Positions 24,701-36,060 of a stretch of 64,000 bases of DNA are shown here, piece by piece. Source of the DNA: Hoplostethus atlanticus (lineage: Eukaryota; Chordata; Actinopteri; Trachichthyiformes; Trachichthyidae); contig JAXDDX010000005.1 of NCBI GenBank assembly GCA_034670405.1, forward strand, positions 2,085,001 to 2,149,000. The letters run 5' to 3'. A model generated the notes under the pieces. That model was not told the DNA's origin. It was given only the letters and a program-made list of their open reading frames with translations, and searched no databases. Every line of letters begins with the position of its first letter. Position 1 is the first letter of the stretch. The position numbers were made by a program, and so were the translations under genes.

Positions 24701-26104
24701 CTTTTCCTCATACGACTTAAATCCTGGTGGACTTGTGTACTATAGGCCTAGTTGTATTCACATCCATAAAGGATTATTAGCCTATTAAACGAGTAATATT
24801 AAAGGATTAATAAGATACACGTGTTAAGACAATGGGCTGATGTAATATTAAAGTTGACAGTCTTAGATTTATTTAAACATAAGTACGTGTTATTTTATTT
24901 TTATTTTATTTAGCCAGGTTAGTTCCTTGAGAGGTTAAGAATCTTTTTTTTTCTCAAAAAAGCATCAAGACCAGAAAAGTTGTAAACCAAATTCAGTCAA
25001 AGTCACATAAAAGAGAACACAATGTTTCAATTTTCTACTTGTAATAAGCACATGGTTATAACCACATGGGCCATGTTGCCTCAGTCTGTACACATGACAT
25101 GTATCCTTCCATGAACCTTTTGATACATTAAGCTTGATAATACTGATTTGTGAGTGTGAATATTCAACATCCAGTGTATTTTTGCGTACTCACTGTACAA
25201 AAAATGTATGGCCCAGATAGTTTGATTTTATTCTGAAAATATTTGTTTAGAATTTGTTTTTTCATCACTTTATATGCCTTGTAGTTTTTGTATTTTATTA
25301 CATTTTTCAGTAATTTGGATAGTTTAGAATTTAGAAGTGGTGGAAATTGATGGACATCTCCACTGATTTAGGGGTTTAATTTGTGGCCAGTATGTATAAT
25401 TGTACTTCTACATAAGGTGGATCGCATTGTTATAGGCCATAGAGCAACCAAATGTGCATATTAGCATATACATTAGGAATTATTCATCTCTGTACTCGAT
25501 ATTGAGGGATCGCCACAGAAGTTAGAAGGCTGAAAACTACTTCAGCTGAGTAAGGTCTATTTTTTACAGTTTTGTTTGTAATTTTCTTACACAGTTTGTT
25601 TTAGCTTACTGGAGAGTGAGGAAGGGGCTTTGAGGACAGACATAGGCTTTATAATCTCTCTCAAACACTCCCTCTCTCTCTCTCTCCCTCTCTCTCTCTC
25701 TCATATCTTCTGCTGTTTTTTTACCCCTCTCTCCCTCCCAGGGCCCTGTACTCCTTTACTCCTCCCTCCCTTTATCCCTGCAAAGTCTTTGTCCCAGCAG
25801 AGGGCCTCTCTAAATAGAGGCCTTTAGATACTCCAGGAACAGGGGGGGCAGAGTAGCTGTGACATGACTGCTGTTGTTTCATTTACCTCTCCCTATGGCA
25901 ACCAGCAGTGGTCGGCCAGGAATGTCCCTTCTCTGGACAAAGTCCTGGTCCCCGAAGCCGACACCGAGGGGAAGGCAGCTGGGACGGGGTGGAAACCTGC
26001 CCTCCCTGCCCCGGACTGGAGGCCCGAGTCTGGCCTTAATCCGCCTCCTCACTTCTGCCTGTCCTCACTTTACTGGATGACGAGCAGCCAGAGAAGGTTT
26101 TCAT

Positions 26105-26290
26105 ACACTCTTAACAAAAATAGATCTGTGTAGCAGCGGAAAATGGTTCTTGGGGATCCTTTTAGAAAGGTGCTCCAGACCCATGCTCAAATGGTTCCAC
26201 ATAGGACCTCCATGGTGCTGAAAAGATCCCAGTATATGAAATTCTCCAAGGCAGCAGTATTAAAGGAACTGGGTTCTTTATTCTGATTAG
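26105..26290. mobile_element. Fragment of a common teleost dispersed repeat
   Basis: The phrases AGAAAGGTGCTCCAG, AAATGGTTCCACATAGGACC and CTCCATGGTGCTGAAAAGA recall a widespread short teleost DNA-transposon-like repeat. Ends are not clear, and the assignment to a superfamily is not made. Confidence 0.4.
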
Positions 26291-26925
26291 TTTTTTTATT
26301 AGTAGTATTATTTTAACAAATCAGAGGGTCCTGTAAGTCATTACAGCTCTAACACAAGAACTCGCCTTTTTCTGTATGTAGTCAGTCCTATCAAGGTGGG
26401 TCTTGGTAATTCACTTTGTAGCCTAGTTGGACTTTATAGGCTATTAAAAGTTAAAAGTCAAGACCTATCTTTGCATTTGACTACCTTTAAAAGTCTTCAT
26501 TGGAAAAAAACTAAATGTAATACTTGAAATGTATCAGTCAATATTTCTAAAAACACCTGATTCTGTCATCAAAAGCATATCTGTAAGCTATATATTTTGT
26601 AAGCTATGGTCTGAAGCTGACCAATAACTTTAACAATTGTGACCCTGATGGGATTTACTTTTACTCCAGTAGTCATATGATCAGAGTAGGTTACTTTTGT
26701 CAAATAGATATCTCAATTTGGAAACAAACATTTTATCTCGCTTTTGAGGTTCTAAGAAATGTTCAACATTTAAAGATAAAACTATTTTAGCTAAGTGCTA
26801 TCTAATAGCATATCTGCATCAAGTCTTTTAATATTCAGTACTGGGGGATTGCCTCAGAAACCAGAAATTACTTTAGCTAAATAAAATCCAATTTCTTTTA
26901 CAGTTTTGTTTGTAATTTTCTTTAC

Positions 26926-26926
<1 letters not shown>

Positions 26927-26956
<30 letters not shown>
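26927..26956 (+). repeat. (GATA)n tetranucleotide repeat
   Basis: Seven to eight GATA units, next to one copy of the duplicated block at 26800-26930. Confidence 0.95.
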
Positions 26957-26957
<1 letters not shown>

Positions 26958-27883
26958 GTCTTCTATAATATACCATGCTTAAATTTCGAAAACAATAACA
27001 TCATTATGAGTGAACTTTGTGGGACAGTAGATGTTTTATCTGCAGTTATTTTAGCCTGTTTGTTGATATTATCGTAAATGTGATGTTCAACAAGTTTGAT
27101 ATTTAATTCTTACTTTAACAATCTCTAAACTAAATGAGTATTATTTTCTTCATTTCTTAATTTTATGGCTGACTAAATCAGTTGAATGTGGAGGCATAGC
27201 CTCACATTATGCAAACTCTTAACGAATGGTTGATTGATGATCAGAAATATATTGTGACTTTGATAAAGACTGCAATATTTATATCCTTTTACACACACAG
27301 ACAATTACGTACGTAGCAGGGCACAAATAACACCTACACAACTTTTCAGCAATAAATATTGGAATATTGCAACACTGCCACAAACCCACACCAAATGCCT
27401 TTCTCTTTCAAATACAGCCTATTTTATCCTTTCCATTAATCAGAAGAATATGTATCTATCTGAATTGAAATCAAACTTCATCTTTGATGTTAAAAAGGTT
27501 TGCATTACCTAGGCTACATGTTCCAGGTCAAAATATGATGTTGCACAAACTTGTTCATGACAACAACATTTAATATCACCAAAAAATACAATCAATCAAT
27601 TAAATGTCACACCTTACACGTTATGTAAACAGCAGGATAACAGAGCTAGTTTTGCATTAATCTTCCCAATACAGGCAATTCTGGTCTCATGGGGATCTAT
27701 CCATGTAGCCTAAGTCTTAGTAATATATATTATTATCAAAGTAAATCAGCACTATCTTACAGTTGCACTGCTGATCCCGGTGCTCCGTCTCCCCATGCTG
27801 CACTCCGGCTCTCCGGTTCCACGGGAGCCTCAACTCGCACTTGTCCAAGAAAGAGAGTAGTGTTAGTGGAGACTTCCCGGCAG

Positions 27884-27959
27884 CCAATCAGCGGGCCGTT
27901 GCCCTTAGCAACCATGTCCATCACCCTTGTGTGTCCAATGAGCGGCGGGGGCGGGGCGG
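27884..27959 (+). promoter_or_regulatory. pou3f2 proximal promoter cluster: two CCAAT boxes, RFX X-box, GC box
   Basis: CCAAT boxes lie at 27884-27888 and 27935-27939. The 15-mer GTTGCCCTTAGCAAC at 27898-27912 fits the RFX X-box consensus (GTNRCC, 0-3 spacer, RGYAAC) exactly. A GC box GGGGGCGGGGCGG lies at 27947-27959. The cluster sits 120-195 bp before the pou3f2 start codon in a local CpG-rich stretch. RFX binding and the transcription start are inferred. Confidence 0.6.
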
Positions 27960-28078
27960 AGTCCAGGTGCGCCTCGGCGTCCACTTGGCAGAGCGCCTGG
28001 AAGCCGCCTGTGGGCAGGAGAGGATCTGTCAAATGCGAGGTTCCTTTAATAAGAGCGACCAGTCCGGCTCCGAGAGTC

Positions 28079-29225
28079 ATGGCGACCGCAGCGTCTAACC
28101 ACTACAACATCCTCACCTCCAGCGCATCCATCGTGCACTCGGAGCCCGGCAGCATGCAGCAAGCCACGGCGTACCGGGACGCGCAGAGCCTGTTGCAGAG
28201 CGACTACCCGCTGCAGAGCAACAGCCACCCGCTCAGCCACGCACACCAGTGGATCACGGCGCTGTCTCACGGAGAGGGAGCCCCGTGGTCCTCCAGCCCC
28301 CTCGGCGCAGAGCAGGACATTAAACCCGCGGTGCAGGGCGCCCGGGACGAGATGCACAACTCCAGCAGCAACCTGCAGCACCAGTCGCGGCCGCCCCACC
28401 TGGTGCACCAGTCGCACGGGAACCACCACGACGGCCGGGCGTGGAGGACGACCACCGCGGCGCACATACCGAGCATGGCGACGACGAACGGCCAAAGCCT
28501 TATTTATTCCCAGCCGGGGTTTACCGTTAACGGGCTGATCCCGGGCAGCGGGCAGGGGATGCACCACCACAACCTAAGAGACAGTCATGACGAGCACCAC
28601 AGCCCGCACCTCAGCGACCACGGCCACCCTCCGTCCCAGCACCAGCATCAGCACCAGCCGCAGAGCCACCACGACCACTCGGACGAGGACACGCCGACCT
28701 CGGACGACCTGGAGCAGTTCGCCAAGCAGTTCAAGCAGCGGAGGATCAAGCTGGGCTTCACTCAGGCGGACGTGGGACTCGCCTTGGGAACCCTGTACGG
28801 AAATGTGTTTTCCCAGACCACCATTTGCAGGTTCGAGGCCCTGCAGCTCAGCTTCAAAAACATGTGTAAGCTGAAGCCTCTGTTGAACAAGTGGCTGGAG
28901 GAGGCGGACTCCACCTCGGGCAGCCCGACCAGCCTGGACAAAATCGCGGCGCAGGGGAGGAAAAGGAAAAAAACGGACCTCCATCGAGGTAAGCGTAAAA
29001 GGGGCTTTGGAGAGCCATTTTTTGAAGTGCCCTAAACCGGCGGCGTTGGAAATTACCGGCCTGGCGGACAGTCTGCAGCTGGAGAAAGAAGTGGTGAGGG
29101 TTTGGTTTTGTAACAGGAGACAGAAGGAGAAACGCATGACCCCTCCCGGAGGAGCTCTGCCGGGGACCGAGGATGTGTACGGGGACACGCCGCCGCACCA
29201 CGGGGTCCAAACCCCGGTCCAATGA
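28079..29225 (+). CDS. pou3f2: POU class 3 homeobox 2 (Brn-2) transcription factor; frame broken by one inserted A
   Basis: Single-exon POU-domain transcription factor of neural development. The start [20 protein letters not shown] and the block [14 protein letters not shown] match POU3F2 rather than POU3F3. A His-rich stretch precedes the POU-specific domain (residues about 202-276, [20 protein letters not shown]...). The homeodomain ends in [14 protein letters not shown], and the C terminus is [12 protein letters not shown]. Length without the extra base is 381 codons; the mammalian Gly and Gln runs are absent, as usual in fish. Seven A at 28967-28973 stand where the frame needs six, so the literal reading leaves the frame at about residue 297 and stops at 29035 (318 aa) without a homeodomain. 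Beyond the A-run the homeodomain frame is perfectly kept to 29225. I infer a sequencing or assembly error. Confidence 0.95.
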
Positions 29226-30103
29226 ACCCTACCGGACCGCTCCTCCGCTATTTGACTTCTTTTCCATTTTTATTTATCCCCAAGGTTATATATAAATCAC
29301 TGGACTATGAAACGATATAGTGGGTGTTTTATGTATAATAGATGGCAGTGAGTACTTACAATATCTGCAGCGAATATCATTCAAACCCCGAATGAGTGAG
29401 GGGGGGAAAGAGGACATTTTTCCTCTCCAAGAGCTAAAGGAACATACAATAAGCCTGTGTTATGTTCTCCGAGGATATATGCCCAGCACTGTGACTCCAA
29501 TCGACGCAGTTTCAAGGTGTAGCCCCTATTGTGTATTGAAATTATACTTGACGAAAAAGGGAGGGGGGGGGGGGGGGGGGTCCTGGTTTAAAACTAAAAG
29601 CTTCGAGGTTCTTAGCTGAATGGTTTACATTCGCCACTTTTCTATTGTATCCAATACATTTCTCCCTGCGTAAAAACCACGGCGTTTGGTTTTGTAGCTA
29701 TAAGGTGTGCGTCCAACGGTTGGGGAGGAGGGGGGCGGGGGGTGGGGGTCAAAGGAGCTGCATTAATGGACTAAACTGGACACCAGTAAGGCTGCATCCC
29801 AGTCCAGTGGAGTCCAGCTGAGGTTGAGCATCGCCTGAGCCATGCGAGGGGGGTTTGAGTCCCATCTGTCAGCCAGTTTGCATTGAAATTCAGTGTTGCA
29901 CTGGTAGGATGTTGCAGGCCATTCAATTGTTATTTATTCTTTGGTGATTAGGGTCAGCATTTAGTTATGAAAACAAACACAGATTATTATTATTATTACT
30001 ATTATTATAATTATTATGCCATTTCAACTCAGCTCAATGGCTAAACTCCTTCGATAATTGCCATTAGATTGGCCTGGTGGGCATTGATGTGGTGGTAAAT
30101 AAA
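29226..30103 (+). other. Probable pou3f2 3' UTR
   Basis: AT-rich sequence after the stop, with an AATAAA at 30098-30103. A G-run of about 18 interrupts it near 29563-29580. The mammalian gene has a longer 3' UTR, so the true end may lie further downstream, up to about 31.5 kb. Several ATTATT and T-rich tracts are present there. Confidence 0.4.
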
Positions 30104-31995
30104 AGCTGGGTAAACTATGAGCTCCAGTCGGCGGTGATCATCAACACCACCAATATAAACAAAAATCAATTAATTTCAGATAAAGCATTTATACTTTGCC
30201 CCCCCCCCACCCTGTCCAGTTCCAGGAAGGGCTCCGTGGCGATGGATTGGATTATCTGGCACTTTTTCCCTACAGGATGGGCTATACGGATATATATACA
30301 GATATGTCACCAACTCTCACAGAACATTGGGATCCACTTTTGTAAATATTGTATAACTTTAACAGTCATGGCTTCATCCCTTTTTTCTTCACTGGGGCAC
30401 TTTTTTGATTGATGTTTTCAAAACAGAACAGGTTTTAGGTTTAGTTGATTGTTTTTATTTTTCATTTCGGATCCAGTTTTATTCAATAGCCTACTGCCTT
30501 GTATTTCTAGAATATTTAACGTTTATTTGTCGCCGAAAATATGCTCGTTTGCTGTGTAATATTTTTGTGGCGCGTTTTATTTCGATTCCAAGGATATTTT
30601 TTTTTGTCATTGATGTGAATTCAGTTGAATTTGTTTTACATTGCCTATAGACTACTGTGTTGTCATTTGGCTCAGTGATGTCCTCTCTGACATTTCAGTA
30701 TTTTGTTTTTTCCAATCAGAATATAGCCTATGCTTTAAGGACTGAATTCAAATTAATCGATAATAGTGTTTGAGACGATTGTCCACAAATTAATCAGACC
30801 CAGAAAGGCTGAAAAAGGAGATACCCTATATATACATTCTCAGTTTCATTGAAAATATCAAGGCCTTGAAAAGTCTTTCCAAAACACATTTTCTCGACAT
30901 TCCAAACATTATAGCATATGATCAAAATAACATTATTATTATCATTATTATTATTATTCCCAAGGTGTTATTTTATTATTTGTTTGTGATCCTTGCCATG
31001 CATTTCATTTCAGCCATTTTGTTAATCTTGGTCTATATTGCTTTATTGTTGGGGAAATTGCTCGTAGACTTTTTTATTTTATTTTTTAGTTTTGTTATTG
31101 AGATTGTAATTTATTCTATGATGACTTTTATAGATGACACAAAGTACGATATATATAAAACGGCATGGAGAAGGCTTTTTGGGGAGGAGAGACATATTTT
31201 TATTTTTTCTTTCAGCGGGATTGCCATAGCCTGGACCGTCACAGCTAAATGTATATACATCTTTTCTCCGTAGCTTTGTTTTGTTTTATGCAAAAACAGA
31301 TATCCAGGGACTTGATCTTTCCTCTCATTTTGGAAGCAGCTTTTCTTGAAAAAAAAATATTTTTTTCCCTCTGCAGAAAAACAAGCAGACGCGCGATCAC
31401 GATATTGATATATTTCCTCAGTAGCTTTAATTAATCGATCAAACTCATAATTCACTGGAATTCAAGTTGTGGGATGCAGACCTGTAGCAATCCGACGCTG
31501 TTTTCTTGTTTTGTTTTGTTTTGTTTTTTTGTTTTTGTTTGCTTGTTAAATCAGTCGTTTGTATTTCTTTTGGGGTTATAGGCTATGTCATATTCACTGG
31601 ATGAACTTGGGGGTAGATAAAGCAGAGGTGATAGAAATATGTTTAGGTATTTCATCACTTGACACATGAACAAAGGACTTGCACATTTTTAAATAATGGG
31701 GTTGATATTAAAAAGCTTTTTTCCAATGTCGAGGCTAAATGTATTTTTATTCAGCTAGTCAAACGCCGTTATAGCCTGCCTAAGCCTATATTATCTCTTT
31801 GACAGTCACATTGGTTAAAAAAAAAAACAACGGTTCTTGGTTTTAGCCCATTTGTTTTGATGGAATTAATGGTTGGAGGAAAATCATGGGTGATGAATGG
31901 AAGATTGTGGGCCGATGATGTGTTGTTCAGCCTTAGGGTGCTTTTAGAGGATTGCTGTTGGCTGGGAAACTACAGCTTCCATCTGTATGTTAAAC

Positions 31996-32332
31996 TAGGG
32001 GTTCCCAAAATGGGGTCCGGGGACCTCCATGGGTCCTTGGGAGGGTCGCAGCGGGTCTAAAATGCAAAGTGAGGAACAGTTTGATTTCACTGTCATTTTA
32101 TTTAAAGTTAGGACTGTGATAAGTTGCTATAGGAATGTCTTTTCTGATCAGAGGTTTCACTCTCCCCACCTAAAGTATACACAGTTATGTAATTCTATAC
32201 TACACAATAACCAACCACAGAAATCTTCTCAGATGGGGGTTCTAGGATAAAATCTTACCAAATAGGGTCTCTGAGGTCTAATGTGTATCTATTTATCTAT
32301 TCCTTGACGTGGATTTTTTTTGAGAACCCCTG
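31996..32332. mobile_element. hAT-like MITE copy 1
   Basis: About 337 bp with terminal inverted repeats AGGGGTTCCCAAA at the left and TGAGAACCCCT at the right. That is the CAGGGGTTCTCAAA-type end of hAT transposons. It shares its interior with copies at 34130 and 5388 (CAGTTTGATTTCACTGTCAT, ACACAGTTATGTAATTCTA). It has no transposase. Confidence 0.7.
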
Positions 32333-33164
32333 ATGGATAAAACCACAATTTCACATGGATTGTTTTTCCACGCTCCTCTTCCTGCTCTTGCACTGCAAGA
32401 AGCCTGTTTAGTGTTGTCAAAGGCAAGAACATGTAATTTGTTATTTTGTGGCCCCACGACGTCAGTGCAGAGTTTTGTCCTTTCCTGGCTACACATCCTT
32501 TTTACAGCCTCACTTGGACTAAAGAGACCCTTTTAAAATGAAGTCAAATCAATCTACCCGGATAAATCTACCCGGACATTGAACGCATCATGTCATAAGC
32601 CGTGGGAGTCAAATAATAAGTGTTGCTTTTTTAACATAACCATACCAATAGGATTTCATGGTACACCTAAGAAATGTCATGCATCACCATAAAGATAGTC
32701 CCGGATTAATGGATAAAAGACGTCCTGATCCCCCCTATGTTCCTATAATATTCCTATAGGGACTTAGTGTGCCTGTGGTATTCAATAGTGAGTTTATAGT
32801 GAGCCTAGCATACTTGGTATTTTATCCCCTATGGTATCACTGGAACATCCCTATAATATTCCTACAGGAACCTGTAGTTTTTCTGTGATATTTGTACTAG
32901 TATCCTTCTATAATGTATTATAGGGTTACTAGCTATCTGAAGTTCTCAGCCAGAATACTTTGTTGGCATTTCCCAGTCACTTCCATGTTTGCAAAACATG
33001 TGTTGCCCTCAGTGTTCTCATAATATTAATTATACTCGGACTCATCTCCATTTCAGCCGACCTCCTTGCCATTCTCAACTGGGTGCTGTTGGATATACAG
33101 TGCTGAGTGTGAAAGGACACGGATGAGCTGAAAGTGAGATTATCCCAACAATAGGCACAGACGG

Positions 33165-33199
33165 ATCAATAGGCGATCAATAGCTGATCGCCTATTGAT
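33165..33199. repeat. Perfect inverted repeat, 15-bp arms, 5-nt loop
   Basis: The left arm ATCAATAGGCGATCA at 33165-33179 is exactly repeated in reverse complement at 33185-33199, with loop ATAGC. It is isolated in repeat-poor sequence. Confidence 0.95.
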
Positions 33200-33769
33200 G
33201 GCGGGTCAGACGCACGCTCGAAGTAGAAAGCCGCCGTTATGTCGTCTTTTTCCAAAGTTTCAAGAGAATAAACATAACAAATCACCAGTAGCCTTAGTAT
33301 AAGACTTGAGGCAGGTTACTACAGGCGATGATTAAATCACTATAATATTCCTATAGGGACTTGGAGTGTGATTAGCCAGGCTTCTGGTTGTAGTTGCATT
33401 TCTTTCTGTGAGTCAACGAGAAAAACAAAACAAAACATATTGTCTAAAATGTTGAATAATGTTAAAACGTTAAATCATGTTTCCCCTGAAACAATTGAAA
33501 AAACACTATAATATTCCCACAACACAATAGCATGTCTGCGGTATTCAATCGAGTTTAAAGTGACCTTGTGGTATTTTGTGATCTCCTACGGTAATATTCC
33601 TATAGGATCTTACATACAGGCTATAGTGCCCTTCTGAAGTCTATTATAGGGTTGCTGCACCGGGGAGGATAGGAACTACGTGTCAGTTTTACATGCTGTA
33701 TTGTGGTTGACGTGGGAGGGGGTGGGGGGTGGCCTTCCCTGCGTCATCAAGGCCGTTTGACCTGCCATT

Positions 33770-33970
33770 TGGATGCCTAGCGTGAAATAACACCTTGAAA
33801 TAAACCCCTCTCTGATCTTTGAAGACGACTTTGTGGAACCCAATAATCAGAAAAAGTACGCCCTTGTGCCCTTCGTCCGCTCTCGAGCAGATGCAATTAA
33901 TAGCGCGTCGCGTTAATTACACCTTCCCTTTTTATTTAGGTGACTTGAAATTTCCCATTAGACTCCCAGA
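33770..33970. promoter_or_regulatory. Candidate conserved non-coding element downstream of pou3f2
   Basis: Mixed GC, repeat-free, with GCAATTAATAGCGCG, GTTAATTACACC and CCATTTGGATG. It is flanked by repeats on both sides but free of them itself. The short open frame here is not protein-like. Confidence 0.3.
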
Positions 33971-34129
33971 GAAAACACACACACACACACATACGCACGC
34001 ACACACATACTGTGGCGGTGCTGAGCTGCGGAAGGGTAGGGGGATAGTCGGTACTATAGCGCCATCTAGCGACACCGCGACGACCCAAGGGTTGAGTCCT
34101 GGCTGTCTTCATCTGATTTGTTTATAGTC

Positions 34130-34358
34130 TAGGGGTCTCCAGAGTGGGGTCCATAATGCAGAATAGTTCAATTATTTCACACCCTGGAATTTAGTGCACT
34201 GAGTTCACTCTCCTCCATCACCTCCCCACCTATTCAATATAGAATCATATAACAGCTCACATCTTTTCAGGTGGTTCCTCAGGGCATAGCATATGGGGGT
34301 CCATTGTCTGCTGCGGGTCTATTTGGGGTCCACGACATGAAAAGGTTTTGGGAACCCC
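34130..34358. mobile_element. hAT-like MITE copy 2
   Basis: Begins AGGGGTCTCCAGAGTGGGGTCC and ends GGTTTTGGGAACCCCT, the same inverted ends as the element at 31996. It is shorter and diverged inside. Confidence 0.65.
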
Positions 34359-35644
34359 TCTATAGGGCCTGGGCTGTGATGGCTTGTTAACAGTATGGTT
34401 CAATTGGAATAGTCATGAAAGATGGACAGCCTGCACTAGACCTATAGCATATTTATGATCATTAGGTTGGAAAAGAACTATAGGTAATCCTATAATACAT
34501 TTTAGAAGGATACTATACCAAGATCAAAAAGTCTAAATTATGAATGGGATACCATAGGGGATAATATACAATGCTATGGTCACTAAATTCATTCTATGGA
34601 GTACCACAGACACACTTTAAGTTCTTAAAGGAATATTATAGAAATACTATAGTGATACCATAGGAGCTGAAAATACCATAAAAGTACAATAAAGTTACTG
34701 TAAAGTCATTACTGAGTACTGAACACACACTATAAGTTCCTGTTATGGGAATATTATAGTGATTCTTCATGAGGGAAAGATGATGTAACATTTTAACATC
34801 ATTTTGCACAATATCTGTTTTTTTTTTCCTCTTCTTCTTCTTGACTCACAAAAAGAAACAGGCTGCTTTTTACAGACTTTGTACCCAACTCCACATGGCG
34901 GTGTTGAAGATTTGACTAACTGAAGGGACAGCTCAGTGGGGAAACCCTTCCCAGACAGACTGGCTGCATCACGTCAGCTCAAACCGTCTGAAGTGTCTTT
35001 TACACACCGATTTTTATCAGGCGAGCTCAGGATCAGATAGTGGAGGATTACTCAGTCCTCTTTTCTCTCCCTTTCCCTCCATTTCCCTACCCAGCCCACA
35101 TTGTTTTTAAAAAAGGCCTCGCCTATGGGTGATTCTGCAGAGGCTACAACCCTATTTCATTGCAAGGGTGGTGATAGACTACAGCCTGGTGACCATGCAT
35201 TATTATTTTTTTTAACAATATAGATGGCCAGTGCTCCCAGAAAAAAGGCAGTAAATACGACCCGGGGTCAATAATCTGTTCAAATATTCCCTGGCATCAA
35301 GATGTGGTTAAAGGAGCAATGCTGACTCAGCTCCTCGGGCCCTGTTGTACTAAAGGATGGTTTATTTATATTTGCCTGATTCACTTTCTCTTGTTGGAAA
35401 ACAGCTTATATCTAAAACATTACTGAGCAAAAGGCGTGCATGTCTCTCACCAATAATTCATTGTTTTGGTAATAATAATGTTTTAACATGATTCCATAGG
35501 ACCCAATTAGTCCTGAAAACGAATGTCTTCTGACTAAATGTATCCCCTCGAAACATTCATCTACATTTCTTTGTGCAAAGGTTCCCTATCATACCTCATC
35601 AGTCAGTCTTTCTCTCTCTGCCCATTCCCCAACTCCCCACCCCC

Positions 35645-35677
<33 letters not shown>

Positions 35678-35759
35678 TCCCCTCCCCCTTTCTCGCTCTC
35701 TCTCGCAGACAGATAACAGTGATACAGGCTCACAAGCTGAGCATAATTCCACCATTTGA

Positions 35760-36060
35760 CATTGTTGTTCTTCAATCTCACTCAGACGCATCACAGCTAA
35801 TTACACTTTGCGCACTTAAGTACACAAATGCTTGTGTGCGTTCATTTGTAAACGAGTTATTGTTTAATTATAACTTTGCGTGAACTTTGCTGATCAGCGG
35901 GGCGAATCGTGTCTCCCCTTCAGCGCGTAATTATTCAGGCTAATTGCTCGGCCTGTTTGTGGAGCACGCTCATCCCTCAGCGAGGCCATCTCGCGCAGCT
36001 TCTCCACCAGCTTCTGCACCAGGAAGCCCATCAGCCTGTAAATGGCCCAACTGTAACATA
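35760..36060. promoter_or_regulatory. Candidate conserved non-coding element with a coding-like patch
   Basis: It combines homeodomain motifs (AGCTAATTACACT, TAATTATTCAGGCTAATTG) with a GC-rich patch at about 35960-36045. The minus strand of that patch reads LMGFLVQKLVEKLREMASLR after a possible acceptor (tttacag). No family was recognised and the frame then runs into AT-rich non-coding sequence, so I treat the block as regulatory DNA, possibly derived from an old exon. Confidence 0.3.

Larger units (their letters stand above)
20557..27760. other. Intergenic region upstream of pou3f2
   Basis: No gene was recognised. Notable contents are AT-rich homeodomain-site-rich blocks (20890-21100, 24130-24700), a CA run (21611-21641) and the CTATAATATTCC repeat family (about 23360-23880). 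There is also a diverged duplicated block (25440-25600 and 26800-26930), a fish dispersed repeat (26105-26290) and a GATA tetranucleotide run (26927-26956). It probably carries pou3f2 enhancers (inference). Confidence 0.6.

Noticed and set aside
25864..26133. 89-codon frame (PAPDWRPESGLNPPP...)
   Set aside because: Runs from unique sequence into the dispersed repeat at 26105; no splice partner or domain.
28043..28051. TTTAATAAG as a TATA box of pou3f2
   Set aside because: Only about 30 bp before the start codon, which would leave almost no 5' UTR; upstream CCAAT/GC elements fit better.
27689..28078. In-frame N-terminal extension of pou3f2 (130 codons upstream, starting [10 protein letters not shown])
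   Set aside because: POU3F2 proteins begin MATAASNHY. The upstream stretch has no protein-like conservation that I recognise and contains the promoter motifs.
28574..29188. 204-codon open frame antisense to pou3f2
   Set aside because: Shadow of GC-rich coding DNA; Arg/Leu/Val-rich with no family features.
33819..34127. 102-codon frame on + strand
   Set aside because: Crosses a CA repeat and the border of a MITE; not protein-like.
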